Shown one piece after another: positions 52,829 to 62,888 of a stretch of DNA of 64,000 bases. Every line of letters begins with the position of its first letter. Positions within the stretch are counted from its first letter, which is position 1. The notes beneath the pieces were generated by a model that was not told the DNA's origin, made no database searches, and worked only from the letters and a program-made list of their open reading frames with translations. Both the position numbers and the translations under genes were made by a program. Source of the DNA: Paenibacillus bovis (GTDB lineage: Bacteria; Bacillota; Bacilli; Paenibacillales; Paenibacillaceae); assembly GCF_001421015.2 (NCBI RefSeq), contig NZ_CP013023.1:5115001-5179000 (forward strand), read 5' to 3'.

Positions 52829-55300
52829 TTACAGATTGGCTTCGTTGGCAGAGACGCTATCCGCCTGCGTAGCAGGATCAACCTTCTCTACAGTCAGCGC
52901 ACCGTCTTTTTCGTCGATCAACAGGGTATCCCCTTTGGTGACGCTACCTGTCAGTAGTTCTTCGGACAGACGATCCTCGATATGTTTCTGGATCGCACGA
53001 CGAAGTGGACGCGCACCGTACGCAGGATCGAATCCTTCTTTGGCCAGGAAAGCTTTGGCGCTGGCAGTAAGGGTAAAGTCTACCGCGTACTCACGCAGAC
53101 GCTTGCGCAGTTCCTCGGACATCAGGGTTACGATCTCGGCGATGTGTTTTTCTTCCAGCGAGTGGAATACGATCACATCGTCAATACGGTTCAGGAACTC
53201 TGGACGGAAGTGACGTTTCAGCTCGTCTGTCACTTTGCCCTTCATGTTGTTGTACTCTGCACCCGAATCTACAGCTGCTGTAAAGCCCAGCGTACTGTTT
53301 CGGCGGATCGCATCGGCACCAACGTTGGACGTCAGGATGATCAGCGTATTCCGGAAATCGACTACACGACCTTTGGAATCGGTCAGACGACCATCTTCCA
53401 GTACCTGCAGCAGGATGTTGAATACTTCCGGGTGAGCTTTCTCGATCTCATCCAGCAAGACAACCGAATATGGTTTACGGCGAACTTTTTCGGTCAGCTG
53501 ACCGCCTTCTTCATAACCCACATATCCTGGAGGCGCTCCGACCAGACGGGACGTCGAATGTTTCTCCATATACTCGGACATATCGATCCGGATAATGGCA
53601 TTTTCGTCGCCAAACATGGACTCGGCCAATGCACGTGCCAGCTCGGTTTTACCAACACCGGTAGGACCGAGGAAGATAAAGGAGCCCATTGGACGCTTCG
53701 GATCTTTCAGACCGGCACGGGCACGGCGAATGGCACGGCTGACAGCAACGACAGCTTCATCCTGACCGATAACGCGCTCATGCAGCAGGCTTTCCATATT
53801 GAGCAAGCGATCCGTTTCTTCTTCTTTGAGCTTGGTTACCGGGATACCTGTCCAGTTGGCTACGATATCTGCGATATCTTCCGGAGTAACTTCGGAATCG
53901 GTACGACCCTGTTTTTCTTTCCATTGGTTCTTGGTCGTATCGAGCTCTTCACGGATTTTTTGCTCGGTATCACGCAGAGCAGCTGCTTTTTCGAATTCCT
54001 GACTTTGTACAGCCGCGTCTTTTTCCTTGCGGATATCTTCCAGACGGCTTTCGAGCTGCTTCAGATTAGGCGGTACCGTGTAAGAGTTCAGCCTTACTTT
54101 GGAACCCGCTTCATCAATCAGGTCAATCGCTTTGTCTGGCAGGAAGCGATCAGTAATATAACGGTCAGACAATTTAACAGCCTGTTCGATCGCTTCATCT
54201 GTAATTTTCACGCGGTGATGGGCTTCATAACGATCACGCAGACCCATCAGGATCTGAACCGCTTCATCCGGAGATGGCTGATCAACGGTGATCGGTTGGA
54301 AACGACGTTCCAGAGCCGCATCTTTTTCGATATATTTACGATACTCGTCCAGTGTAGTTGCACCGATACATTGCAGCTCACCACGTGCCAGAGCCGGTTT
54401 AAGGATATTGGAAGCATCAATCGCGCCTTCTGCTCCACCCGCACCAATCAACGTATGCAGCTCATCAATGAACAGTACAATGTTACCTGCCTGGCGAATC
54501 TCGTCCATGATTTTTTTTAGACGATCCTCGAACTCACCGCGATATTTGGTTCCGGCTACGACAGAACCCATATCCAGCGTCATTACACGCTTGTCACGGA
54601 GTGTCTCGGGAATTTCATTATTGATGATTTTCTGGGCCAGACCTTCAGCAATCGCTGTTTTACCAACACCCGGTTCACCAATCAGTACCGGATTGTTTTT
54701 GGTACGGCGGCTCAGTACCTGAATAACACGTTCGATCTCTTTGCTACGACCGATTACAGGGTCCAGGTTGCTATCTTTGGCAATAGCCGTCAGATCGCGT
54801 GCCAGACTGTCCAATGTAGGCGTACTCACGTTAGCCGGAGTACCATGGTGACTGGATACTGCTTCGTTGCTGCCGAGCAGCTGCAGTACCTGCTGACGTG
54901 CCTTGTTCAGGCTGATGCCCAGGTTATTCAGCACTCTGGCTGCTACGCCTTCACCTTCACGGATCAGACCGAGCAGAATGTGCTCTGTACCTACATAAGT
55001 ATGACCAAGCTTGCGCGCTTCATCCATGGACAGCTCAATCACTTTTTTGGCACGCGGAGTATATGCAATATTTGTAGGCTGTTCCTGACCTCTGCCAATC
55101 AGGGATTCCACTTCATCCTGAATTTTCTCAAGTCCAAGACCCAGACCGATCAGCGCTTTGGCTGCGATGCCTTCACCTTCACGAATCAATCCAAGCAAAA
55201 TATGCTCTGTACCGATGTTGTTGTGACCGAGACGAACTGCTTCTTCCTGAGCCAAAGCCAGAACTTTTTGAGCTCGCTCCGTAAATCTACCAAACATCAT
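52829..55300 (-). CDS. clpC: ATP-dependent Clp protease ATPase ClpC
   Basis: An 823-aa Hsp100 unfoldase. Two N-terminal Clp_N repeats ([20 protein letters not shown] and [20 protein letters not shown]), the first Walker A GEPGVGKT (about 208-215), a UVR/coiled-coil middle domain near 420-455, the second Walker A GPTGVGKT (about 545-552) and the sensor-2 region are all present. It degrades McsB-tagged (arginine-phosphorylated) proteins with ClpP. The ATG at 55300 is chosen over a TTG two codons earlier because GGAGG is 9 nt upstream. Confidence 0.98.
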   Translation of the reverse strand: MMFGRFTERAQKVLALAQEEAVRLGHNNIGTEHILLGLIREGEGIAAKALIGLGLGLEKIQDEVESLIGRGQEQPTNIAYTPRAKKVIELSMDEARKLGHTYVGTEHILLGLIREGEGVAARVLNNLGISLNKARQQVLQLLGSNEAVSSHHGTPANVSTPTLDSLARDLTAIAKDSNLDPVIGRSKEIERVIQVLSRRTKNNPVLIGEPGVGKTAIAEGLAQKIINNEIPETLRDKRVMTLDMGSVVAGTKYRGEFEDRLKKIMDEIRQAGNIVLFIDELHTLIGAGGAEGAIDASNILKPALARGELQCIGATTLDEYRKYIEKDAALERRFQPITVDQPSPDEAVQILMGLRDRYEAHHRVKITDEAIEQAVKLSDRYITDRFLPDKAIDLIDEAGSKVRLNSYTVPPNLKQLESRLEDIRKEKDAAVQSQEFEKAAALRDTEQKIREELDTTKNQWKEKQGRTDSEVTPEDIADIVANWTGIPVTKLKEEETDRLLNMESLLHERVIGQDEAVVAVSRAIRRARAGLKDPKRPMGSFIFLGPTGVGKTELARALAESMFGDENAIIRIDMSEYMEKHSTSRLVGAPPGYVGYEEGGQLTEKVRRKPYSVVLLDEIEKAHPEVFNILLQVLEDGRLTDSKGRVVDFRNTLIILTSNVGADAIRRNSTLGFTAAVDSGAEYNNMKGKVTDELKRHFRPEFLNRIDDVIVFHSLEEKHIAEIVTLMSEELRKRLREYAVDFTLTASAKAFLAKEGFDPAYGARPLRRAIQKHIEDRLSEELLTGSVTKGDTLLIDEKDGALTVEKVDPATQADSVSANEANL

Positions 55301-55319
55301 ATTCAAGCACCTCCACGGT

Positions 55320-56393
55320 TTAGTCTTCTACGTGTACATTACCCAATTTATCGCGGATCAGCTGCGCCCGGTACATATCGCGTTCTCCTGATCCCATTTT
55401 AACACCGAAGGTTTTCTGAAGGAAACCCGATTGTGTCATAATCATTAACTCGTTCATCTGCGTAACCGTCGTCTTGTCGATCAGTCCGAGATCCACACCA
55501 AGGCGGACATCGGAGATACGCTGAAAAGCTTCTTTGGAATCCATCATGGTGGCATAACACAGGATTCCGTAAGAACGCATAATCCGATCTGTGATCCGCA
55601 GACGGGATTCGGTTAGCAGACGATTGCGGGCATGCTGCTCATATTCAATAATCTGCAGCACCACGCTACGCAGATTATCGATAATTTCTTCCTCAGACAG
55701 TCCCAGTGTAATCTGGTTGGAAATTTGAAAGATATTACCGATCGCCTCGCTGCCTTCGCCATACAGGCCCCGTACCGCCAGTCCGACCTGCGAGACTGCC
55801 GACAGTATGCGTCCCACCTGGTTCATGATAGCCAGCGCCGGCAGATGAAGCATTACCGAAGCTCGCAATCCTGTTCCCATATTGGTAGGACAGCTGGTCA
55901 TATAGCCGCGGTGATCATCGAACGCATAATTGACGGCCTTTTCAAAAGCATCGTCAATGCCCGATGCGCGCTCCCAAGCCTCCTGAAGCTGAAATCCCGG
56001 ATACAGACACTGAATCCGCAGATGATCTTCTTCATTTAGCATAATACTTACCGACTCGTCCTCGGCCAGCAGCACCGCTCCCGCTCTGGATTCATTAATA
56101 AGGCTCGGACTGATCAGATGCTTCTCCATCAGCACTTCCTTATCCACATCATCCAGTTCACTCAGAATGATCGGCTCAAAAGTACCTATGCTCTGCACCG
56201 ATTCACTTTCCAGCGCTTCAATCAGCTGTCCCTGTACTTGTTCTGCCTGCTCGGCAGAAGCAACGATAGGAAAAGGGTGATGAACCAGATTGCGTGCAAT
56301 ACGTACCCTGCTGCTGATTACAACATCCGAATGCTCTCCGCCTTCTTTCATCCACTCACTCAAAGGCTTCTCGGTAAAACGGAGATTTGGCAT
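55320..56393 (-). CDS. mcsB: Protein-arginine kinase McsB
   Basis: A 357-aa phosphagen-kinase-fold enzyme that phosphorylates arginines, marking proteins for ClpCP and inactivating Cts[10 protein letters not shown] (27-35) and the signature [10 protein letters not shown] (168-177) with the active-site Cys are present. Follows mcsA by 13 bp with GGAGGAA before the ATG; McsA is its activator. Confidence 0.96.
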   Translation of the reverse strand: MPNLRFTEKPLSEWMKEGGEHSDVVISSRVRIARNLVHHPFPIVASAEQAEQVQGQLIEALESESVQSIGTFEPIILSELDDVDKEVLMEKHLISPSLINESRAGAVLLAEDESVSIMLNEEDHLRIQCLYPGFQLQEAWERASGIDDAFEKAVNYAFDDHRGYMTSCPTNMGTGLRASVMLHLPALAIMNQVGRILSAVSQVGLAVRGLYGEGSEAIGNIFQISNQITLGLSEEEIIDNLRSVVLQIIEYEQHARNRLLTESRLRITDRIMRSYGILCYATMMDSKEAFQRISDVRLGVDLGLIDKTTVTQMNELMIMTQSGFLQKTFGVKMGSGERDMYRAQLIRDKLGNVHVED

Positions 56394-56406
56394 ACGGCAT
56401 TCCTCC

Positions 56407-56931
56407 TTACGACTCCTGTGAAATCTGCTTCTCCAGCCCGCGGATCTGATCTCTCAGTTCTGCAGCCTGTTCAAATTCCTCATCAGCGATACTCTGCTGA
56501 AGCTGCTGCTTCAATTCATGCATTTGCTGTCTGATCTTGATCTGGACACCGGCACGTCCCGGCAGCTTGCCGGTATGCGCTGTACTGCCGTGAACCCTTT
56601 TGAGCAGCGGGTCCAGCTTGTCATCAAATGTCTTGTAGCAGGAACTGCAGCCAAACCGTCCCAGCTTGCGAAATTGGGTATAGGTCATTCCGCATTCCGG
56701 ACATTGTAATTCCTGCACAGGCGGTCCGGCCATCTGACCCTTGTTGCTGGAATCAAAGTCCATCAATCCCGACAGCAGATTATGAATCGAAAAACCGCCG
56801 GATGTTCCCGGAATCAGTTCCCCTTTTTCGCGGGCACAGTGTTCACAAATATGAAATTCCGTTTTTTCCCCATTTACGATTTTGGTAAAATGAAGAGTAG
56901 CCGGTCTCTTTTGACATTCCTGACAGACCAT
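56407..56931 (-). CDS. mcsA: McsB activator McsA
   Basis: A 174-aa zinc-finger protein that activates McsB. It has several CxxC pairs (CQEC, CEHC, CPEC and CSSC) and a C-terminal UVR motif (LQQSIADEEFEQAAELRDQI). The ATG at 56931 lies behind AAGGGGG; the preceding TTG is not needed. Third gene of the operon by order ctsR-mcsA-mcsB-clpC. Confidence 0.95.
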   Translation of the reverse strand: MVCQECQKRPATLHFTKIVNGEKTEFHICEHCAREKGELIPGTSGGFSIHNLLSGLMDFDSSNKGQMAGPPVQELQCPECGMTYTQFRKLGRFGCSSCYKTFDDKLDPLLKRVHGSTAHTGKLPGRAGVQIKIRQQMHELKQQLQQSIADEEFEQAAELRDQIRGLEKQISQES

Positions 56932-56955
56932 CAAAATTACCCCCTTCGCCAGATA

Positions 56956-57414
56956 TCAGGAGCCAAGCAATGAAATCAGCATGGCCTTCATCATCCTGGC
57001 ACGGACTTCATCCCGGTAGGGAAGATTCAATGAAATAACGTCCCTGCATACGACAGAACGCATCAGTTCGGCTTCGCGCTTGGAAATCAGTCTTGCTTCC
57101 AATAGCTGATAAATAAGCCCTTCTGCGGCTACCTGACTCATATTCTGACCGATACTTTCATGAATATGGGTATGGATCGTCGAATGAGCAGGCAGCTCGA
57201 TACGCCGTATGCGGATATAGCCGCCGCCGCCCCGCTTGCTTTCAACGAGGTACCCCTTTTCCAGGGTGAAGCGGGTGCTGATAACATAATTGATCTGTGA
57301 AGGCACACAGGAGAACTGGTCAGCCAGATCATTGCGCTGAATCTCTATGGCGCCTTCACCTTCCTGCAGTATCCGTTTTAAATATTGTTCGATAATGTCG
57401 GAGATATTACGCAT
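56956..57414 (-). CDS. ctsR: Transcriptional repressor CtsR
   Basis: A 152-aa winged-helix repressor of clp genes. MRNISDIIEQYLKRILQEGE and the wing with the arginine-rich SKRGGGGYIRIRRIELP (the glycine-rich thermosensing loop) are typical. The ATG at 57414 is used: the upstream ATG lies within the AGGAGG itself. A CtsR operator lies at its own promoter, so it is autoregulated. Confidence 0.96.
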   Translation of the reverse strand: MRNISDIIEQYLKRILQEGEGAIEIQRNDLADQFSCVPSQINYVISTRFTLEKGYLVESKRGGGGYIRIRRIELPAHSTIHTHIHESIGQNMSQVAAEGLIYQLLEARLISKREAELMRSVVCRDVISLNLPYRDEVRARMMKAMLISLLGS

Positions 57415-57517
57415 TGTATCCTCCTCCATGTATAGTTAAACCTGCAAACATGAATTCGCCAATGATAATATCAAAGTCTACATAAATATCACTTAACCAT
57501 AAATTTCATGGTCAGAA

Positions 57518-57529
57518 ACGAACGTTCGT
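57518..57529. repeat. 12-bp palindrome in the ctsR leader
   Basis: ACGAACGTTCGT is a perfect palindrome within the roughly 220-nt leader of ctsR. It resembles the outer halves of a LexA box but lacks the 4-nt centre, so it is not a LexA site. Function unknown. The rest of the 57415-57744 gap is AT-rich leader and promoter. Confidence 0.5.
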
Positions 57530-57620
57530 GACAATCTGTTATACAGATAGGAACAGATCGCTCCTTTGCAGGATCACATCCATTCTACAGGCAGATATCT
57601 TACTGCATTTGCTCGCTGAC

Positions 57621-57672
57621 TTTGACTTTCTTTGACTTTATAATATTATACCATAAAATCCCGTTTTGCCAA
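57621..57672 (-). promoter_or_regulatory. CtsR operator and promoter of ctsR-mcsA-mcsB-clpC
   Basis: On the minus strand TTGGCA (57667-57672), a 16-bp spacer and TATAAT (57645-57650) are followed at once by AAAGTCAAAGAAAGTCAAA (57621-57639). This tandem GTCAAA heptad matches the CtsR box GGTCAAANANRGTCAAA except for the first G, placed over the transcription start. CtsR binding there would block initiation. Confidence 0.92.
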
Positions 57673-57744
57673 TAGCAGACAGGAGAACTTTGTTTGGCTT
57701 TTAGCTGCTGCAGTTTATCGGTATGGTCGCAGCATTATTGATTT

Positions 57745-58647
57745 TTATTCGGAAGTGAAGATAAATACTTTGCCGTCGGTATTCAGTATCTGGGTTCCAT
57801 TTGACAGTCTTGCATAATGCTCCTGATCGTCTTTGGTTTGCCAGCCTACATGACCGCAGCAGAGCAAGATCGGATCGTGCTTTTCCAATTCCAGTCGTAC
57901 TGCCGGATCTCCGGGTCGATGATTCACAGGGTCATCCGGTCCCTGATGCATAAGTATAATATCCGTTTTTTTCTTTAGCAGACGAGCCATTTGCTTTAGA
58001 AATTCGGGTATCGCTATTCGATTGGGTTTATCCGGTCTGCCCGTGATTCCGCCTAATCCGGCAATACGGAGATTGGCCATATCCAGCAGCTGTGGCTGTA
58101 ACATCCAGACTGCATGTGGAGAAATATTCAAGAATTCCATATCATCATCCTCAAAAATATCGTGATTACCTGATACGGCAGCCGTATATCCAAATGTTTT
58201 CCGAAAAGCTTCCCAGACTGATATGGGGCTGCCACTGGCACCTCTTTTCAGCGGATCCGCATATAGATCACCACATAATAACGTCAGTGTCTTTTCTTTT
58301 TGAATACCCGGCCATTCGATCTGCAGCAGCAGTTCCAGATGTGCTGCCAGTTCTTCGCCCAGCAAGCGACAGGATTCCAAGCAATCGGGTGTATCCTTTA
58401 CCGGCGAATCCTTATGTTTATTTGCTAAATATTCTGAAGTTTCCTTTTCCAGATCCGGCAAACCCTCTGAGGTCACTCCCTGCAAATCCGAGGTGATAAT
58501 AATGGCATCTATCGTAGCAGGAAGGCCTTTTAGTGTACCTTTGTATACAGGCAGCTGCTTATACTCTACACCCTGACTGCCTGGAGCTGCCGTACTATAC
58601 TGAAGCACTTCCACCGGTTCTTTTTCGATATGTATAATTTCAAGCAT
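57745..58647 (-). CDS. Metallophosphoesterase-superfamily protein with altered metal motifs
   Basis: A 300-aa protein with the calcineurin-like layout: SDLQG (near 53-57) in place of DxHG, CGDLYADP (near 125-132), the intact GNHD (160-163), LMHQG with its conserved His (near 234) and GHVGW (265-269) in place of GHxH. Two expected metal-ligand His residues are therefore Gln and Gly, so catalysis may be altered or lost. No signal peptide. It follows the hypothetical gene upstream by about 44 bp and probably forms an operon with it. Substrate unknown. Confidence 0.8.
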   Translation of the reverse strand: MLEIIHIEKEPVEVLQYSTAAPGSQGVEYKQLPVYKGTLKGLPATIDAIIITSDLQGVTSEGLPDLEKETSEYLANKHKDSPVKDTPDCLESCRLLGEELAAHLELLLQIEWPGIQKEKTLTLLCGDLYADPLKRGASGSPISVWEAFRKTFGYTAAVSGNHDIFEDDDMEFLNISPHAVWMLQPQLLDMANLRIAGLGGITGRPDKPNRIAIPEFLKQMARLLKKKTDIILMHQGPDDPVNHRPGDPAVRLELEKHDPILLCCGHVGWQTKDDQEHYARLSNGTQILNTDGKVFIFTSE

Positions 58648-58691
58648 CGTTGCACCTTCCTCCAAGATTTGGTCCTTGTTTATTCGTTGCT

Positions 58692-59087
58692 CTATAAAGT
58701 ACCCTCTACAATAATCTCATCGGCATGCTGAAGCCTCTCTCGCACCCATTCAACAAACAAATCAATAAAAGCACGATGATCTTCATTTTCTGCCGGGAAA
58801 TGCTGCATCTCCTCCAAAATCTGCTGCCAGACCGGTGCAGCAATAGGATTATCCCAGCAGTGATCAAAGCGGTCGTAGACTTCGCCCGTTTTGGGATCAG
58901 TCAGTGGATACTGCTTCTCGATTATCGGAAGCAGCTGGTCAATATCCGTAAAATAAACAAAAAGCAGTTCTTCATCGGTATAGTTCGTATCTCCCGGCCG
59001 TGCGGTACCGAAAAAATAGCCCGGTTCATTACGTCGACCATCGCAACGATATAATAAATAGGTAATACTCGCATCTTGAGTACTCAT
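58692..59087 (-). CDS. Hypothetical protein (131 aa)
   Basis: I do not recognise a family. The protein is acidic, aromatic-rich and soluble (LYRCDGRRNEPGYFFGTARP, then EELLFVYFTDIDQLLPIIEK), with no membrane segment and few repeats. AGGAGGTTTTTGG precedes the ATG, so it is probably translated. It sits directly ahead of the metallophosphoesterase gene on the same strand and diverges from serS, with the T-box leader of serS in the 422-bp gap between them. Confidence 0.7.
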   Translation of the reverse strand: MSTQDASITYLLYRCDGRRNEPGYFFGTARPGDTNYTDEELLFVYFTDIDQLLPIIEKQYPLTDPKTGEVYDRFDHCWDNPIAAPVWQQILEEMQHFPAENEDHRAFIDLFVEWVRERLQHADEIIVEGTL

Positions 59088-59154
59088 CCAAAAACCTCCT
59101 GTCCGCTACAGCTGTTCAGCATATTTTGATCATACCTCAATCGGACACTCTATG

Positions 59155-59456
59155 GAATCCAGGGATGAATACACAGACGATTTCCGGCTTGACGTTATGG
59201 ATTCAATCAAGTACACTAGCACAAATACATATCACGAAACGGCCATTGAAAGGAATCCAACCTGGAGGCGTTCTCGTTAAGGAACAACCCTGAGCTATAA
59301 ACGGCACAGCGGCTGTTGCCCCAAGTTAAACGGTATCCGCCCGTTATCACGGAACCTGAGTGGATCGGAGTCATACGTACTCCGGTCAAATTGGGTGGCA
59401 CCGCGAGCAGAACGCTCCTCGTCCCAAGTTGATGAGGAGCGTTCTTTGTGTTTTTT
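59155..59456 (+). ncRNA. T-box riboswitch, probably serine-responsive, ahead of serS
   Basis: The T-box core GGGTGGCACCGCGAGC lies at 59393-59408. Its UGGC bulge fits the GCCA end of tRNA-Ser, whose discriminator is G. A stem III (CGGAGT...ACTCCG) lies at about 59365-59384, and a terminator hairpin AGAACGCTCCTC/GAGGAGCGTTCT with TTTGTGTTTTTT is at 59409-59456. A candidate specifier is UCC (Ser) at 59256-59258, in GGAATCCA between a CCAGG/CCTGG helix; Stem I is otherwise poorly conserved, so that part is tentative. A TTGACG-17-TACACT pair at 59189-59217 could be an alternative promoter inside this region. Confidence 0.8.
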
Positions 59457-59509
59457 CAGAATAATTGGCAGTCAATCGAATTGCCTATTTGAAAAGGAGC
59501 GAGCCACCT

Positions 59510-60805
59510 ATGCTGGATATTCAGTACATTCGACAGAACGCCGACACCCTTCAGGAAATTGCCGACAAAAAGCATATCAGGCTGTCTATTGCAGAGCTGC
59601 TGGAGCAGCATCAAATGCGCAGCCGTACCCTGCAGGAGACCGAACAGCTGCGGCAGCAGCGCAATGCACTCACCCGTGAAATCAGTGCACAGATCCATAC
59701 CTCTCCTGCCACCGCCGAAAATATGAAGCAGCAGGTGCGAGATATTAATCTTCAGCTGAATCAGCTGGAACAGCAGGCTGAGCAGGTACTTGAGAAATAT
59801 AACGCCCTAATGGCGATTGTGCCCAATACCGTATCACCGGACACGCCGGATGGACAATCGGACGCGGACAACCTGCTGCTGCGGCAGACAGGCACGCCCC
59901 CGGTGTTTGACTTTGTGGCGAGAGACCATATGGAGCTGGGCGAGCTGCATGATATGATCGATACGGCACGCGGCGTCAAGGTCAGCGGCAGCCGCAATTA
60001 TTATTTAAAAGGAAATGGTGTACTCCTGCATCGTGCTGTCCAGCAGCTGGCATTTGATCTGCTGGTGAGCAAAGGATACACTCCACTTGAAGTACCGATG
60101 ATGGTGCATGGTGCAGCCATGTACCATACTGCCTTTTTCCCGCTTGGAACCGATCAGACTTTCCGGATCGATCAGCAAGATCGCTGGCTTACCGGTACTT
60201 CCGAGGTTGCTCTTGTATCGTACTACCAGAATGAAATTATCGACCTATCGGGCGGGCCTGTTCGGCTGGCTGCAGCTTCGCAAAGCTTTCGCAGTGAAGT
60301 CGGATCAGCAGGCCGGGATGTGCGCGGACTGTATCGGGTACATCAGTTCGCCAAGGTCGAGCAGGTCGTTCTCTGTGAAGCCGATCCGGAAGTATCGGAA
60401 CAGATTCTTCAGGAGATCACCGGTAATGCAGAAGAACTGCTGCAGCTGCTTGAGCTTCCTTATCAGGTGGTCGCTGTCTGTATTGGCGATATGTCGCAGA
60501 AAACTTACAAGCAGTATGATATCGAGACCTGGATGCCTGGAAGGGAAGCTTACGGTGAGACCCATTCTTCGTCGAATCTTCATGATTTTCAGGCACGTCG
60601 TGCCAATATACGCTATCGTACAGAGAGCGGAGAACTGCGTTTTTGCCATACACTGAATAACACGGCTGTAGCATCGCCGCGAATCCTGATTCCACTGCTG
60701 GAAAATCATCAGCAGGAAGATGGAAGTATCTATATTCCCGCTGCCCTGCGTCCTTATATGAACGGGATGGATCTATTGGCTGCTCCACCGGTCACGGTTA
60801 ACTGA
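59510..60805 (+). CDS. serS: Seryl-tRNA synthetase, divergent form
   Basis: A 431-aa class II synthetase charging tRNA-Ser. The N-terminal coiled coil (about residues 25-100) that reads the long variable arm is present. Motif 2 is FRSEVGSAGRDVRGLYRVHQ (about 260-279), as expected. Motif 3 reads LNNTAVASPRIL (about 382-393) where the usual bacterial form is LNGSGLAVGRTL; the catalytic Arg is kept. The serine-site region reads GETHSSSNLHDFQARRANIR rather than the usual REISSCSN. ATG at 59510 follows AAAAGGAG. The divergence and separate T-box suggest a second SerRS rather than the housekeeping copy. It is the only plus-strand gene here. Confidence 0.92.
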   Translation: MLDIQYIRQNADTLQEIADKKHIRLSIAELLEQHQMRSRTLQETEQLRQQRNALTREISAQIHTSPATAENMKQQVRDINLQLNQLEQQAEQVLEKYNALMAIVPNTVSPDTPDGQSDADNLLLRQTGTPPVFDFVARDHMELGELHDMIDTARGVKVSGSRNYYLKGNGVLLHRAVQQLAFDLLVSKGYTPLEVPMMVHGAAMYHTAFFPLGTDQTFRIDQQDRWLTGTSEVALVSYYQNEIIDLSGGPVRLAAASQSFRSEVGSAGRDVRGLYRVHQFAKVEQVVLCEADPEVSEQILQEITGNAEELLQLLELPYQVVAVCIGDMSQKTYKQYDIETWMPGREAYGETHSSSNLHDFQARRANIRYRTESGELRFCHTLNNTAVASPRILIPLLENHQQEDGSIYIPAALRPYMNGMDLLAAPPVTVN

Positions 60806-60874
60806 ACAAAACCTGGATCATTTGCTTTATACCGCTCGCTATAAAGCTATAGAGTACAGTGAGTCCTGGTACAC

Positions 60875-60916
60875 GATTAAAAGGAGCTTCCTGCACCAGG
60901 AAAGCTCCTTTTAATC
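60875..60916. terminator. Bidirectional terminator between serS and the sugar permeases
   Basis: A long stem GATTAAAAGGAGCTTCCTG/CAGGAAAGCTCCTTTTAATC (one bulged base) with a tiny loop. The stem ends in A/T-rich arms on both sides, so it can end serS (+) and the permease operon (-). Confidence 0.8.
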
Positions 60917-60973
60917 ATGTCTATCTACGGTTTCTTAATAGTGTCTATCTATAATAGTGTACAAAATGAATGA

Positions 60974-61873
60974 TTAGCCTTTAACCGAACCGGCAGCCAG
61001 TCCTTCCACAATCCGGTTGCTCAGCAGCAAAAATGCGATCAGAATAGGCAAAATGCTGATCATCAGTGTAGCACCGATCGCTCCCCAGTCGGTCAAATAT
61101 TGCCCAACAAAATTGTTGACGCCTACAGTCAGCGTTTTCCAGCGGTCCGAGCTGATAAATGTATTTACAAATACAAATTCGTTCCAGTTATAAATCATAT
61201 TAATAATAGCAGTAGTCGCAAGCACCGGCGTAGTCAGCGGTAATACAATCCGGAAAAAGATCCGGTGTACCGAGCAGCCATCCATTACACCGGCTTCCTC
61301 TATTTCACGCGGAATCGCCTGATAGAACCCCAGCAAAATCATTATCGTAACCGGTAAATTAAAAGCCGTGTACGATAAAATAACCGACAGCGGATTATTG
61401 ATCAGATGCACATGCTTGAAAAAGTTGAACAGAGGTATCAATGTAGAGTGCAGCGGAATCATCAAGCCCACAATAAACAATCCCAGCACGAACTTGCTCA
61501 GCTTCCAGTTCATTCTCGTAATCGCAAAAGTTACAAAGCTGGCCAGGATGATTGTCAGCAGAACGGCAACAACCGTATACCAGACACTGTTAAAAAAATA
61601 AAGATTGATATGTCCCTGACTCCATACTTTCGGATAATTCGCCCACTGCGGCTGCTGTGGTAAGGCAAACGGGGACATACCGAATACTTCCTGATTCGTT
61701 TTCAACGAGAATAAAAACAGCCAGAATAGCGGATAAATCTGGATCACAGCCAGTATCCCCAGAATCAGATAAAGTACGCCAAAACCGAGGCGACTTCCCA
61801 AGGATGCTTTGACCCGGGTGTCCGCAACAGTATCAGACCTTTTATGTGCGGCAAACTCATTCATTATGTTCAT
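60974..61873 (-). CDS. Carbohydrate ABC transporter permease, MalG type
   Basis: A 299-aa cytoplasmic-membrane permease with six predicted helices. The EAA loop (EIEEAGVMDGCSVHRIFFRI, then VLPL, near residues 195-220) contacts an ATPase that is not encoded nearby; such systems in Firmicutes often share MsmX. It follows the MalF-type permease by 8 bp. Substrate cannot be told from sequence; the family takes up mono- and oligosaccharides. Confidence 0.93.
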   Translation of the reverse strand: MNIMNEFAAHKRSDTVADTRVKASLGSRLGFGVLYLILGILAVIQIYPLFWLFLFSLKTNQEVFGMSPFALPQQPQWANYPKVWSQGHINLYFFNSVWYTVVAVLLTIILASFVTFAITRMNWKLSKFVLGLFIVGLMIPLHSTLIPLFNFFKHVHLINNPLSVILSYTAFNLPVTIMILLGFYQAIPREIEEAGVMDGCSVHRIFFRIVLPLTTPVLATTAIINMIYNWNEFVFVNTFISSDRWKTLTVGVNNFVGQYLTDWGAIGATLMISILPILIAFLLLSNRIVEGLAAGSVKG

Positions 61874-61881
61874 CCACTCCC

Positions 61882-62760
61882 TCAGTATTGGACATCTTCA
61901 CCTGATGTTGTCAGTTTCCGGATCAGCCAGGTCATGAGCAGACAGATCAGCAGCAACGCAAAGCCAATAGCACTGCCATAGCCAAAATTGTATTTGCTAA
62001 AAGCTTCTCCGTACATATAGGAAGCCATGACTTCACTCGCATGATTGGGACCACCGCCCGTCATCACAAAAATCAGGTCAAAATATTTCAGGGAACCAAC
62101 AAGCGCCAGTATAATCGTCACCTTGAATACCGGAGCAATCAGCGGCAGCTTGATGCGACTGGCTACCTGCCAGGGGGTGGCTCCATCAATCGTTGCTGCT
62201 TCGATCACTTCTTCCGGTACATTTTTGAGAGCGGCATAATAGATAATGATATAAAATCCGGCATACTGCCATACAATCGGTACAAAAATAGCAAACAGTA
62301 CAATATTCGGATCGGATAACCAGAGCGGTGGATTTTGCACCCCCATGCTGGTCAGCAGATGATTGATCATACCATTGGAGGGATCGTAGATTTTGGACCA
62401 TAGCTGGGCTATCGCTACCGATGACAGCAGCATGGGAATCAGATAGATTTTGCGGAACAGATTGGCTCCCTTGATCCGGCTGGCCAAAACCATGGATACA
62501 GCCAGGTAGATCAGCAGGCTGAGCGTGGAGCAGATTCCCAGCAGTACGGAATGATACGTACTTTTCCAGAACATCGAATCATGGATCAGCTTGTTGTAAT
62601 TATCAAGACCAATAAACTTCATCGGGGCAAAGCCTTTCCAATCCATCATGCCATAATATCCGGTAAGCACCAGGGGGATATAAATGATAATCAGAATCAG
62701 CAGCAGCGCCGGCAGTACATACAGCGCGATTGCGCTTTTGTTGGACATGACTGCTTTCAT
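61882..62760 (-). CDS. Carbohydrate ABC transporter permease, MalF type
   Basis: A 292-aa permease with an N-terminal membrane helix (AIALYVLPALLLILIIIYIP) and the EAA loop EVIEAATIDGATPWQVASRI near residues 200-220. The ATG at 62760 has AAAGGAGG 7 nt upstream; the open frame runs 23 codons further. Pairs with the MalG-type permease downstream to form the membrane channel. Confidence 0.93.
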   Translation of the reverse strand: MKAVMSNKSAIALYVLPALLLILIIIYIPLVLTGYYGMMDWKGFAPMKFIGLDNYNKLIHDSMFWKSTYHSVLLGICSTLSLLIYLAVSMVLASRIKGANLFRKIYLIPMLLSSVAIAQLWSKIYDPSNGMINHLLTSMGVQNPPLWLSDPNIVLFAIFVPIVWQYAGFYIIIYYAALKNVPEEVIEAATIDGATPWQVASRIKLPLIAPVFKVTIILALVGSLKYFDLIFVMTGGGPNHASEVMASYMYGEAFSKYNFGYGSAIGFALLLICLLMTWLIRKLTTSGEDVQY

Positions 62761-62888
62761 TCTCATTCCTCCTTTTGACAAAAGGAAGAGCACCGAAATG
62801 CTCCTCCATGTACAAATGACAAAACACAACTTACAGACACATCCGGCTGTTACAGCTTCTAATCCCTTTCAACGAAAGCATACAGATC

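Noticed and set aside
57518..57529. LexA (SOS) box ahead of ctsR
   Set aside because: The palindrome has GAAC and GTTC with no 4-nt spacer between them, so it does not fit the Firmicutes LexA consensus.
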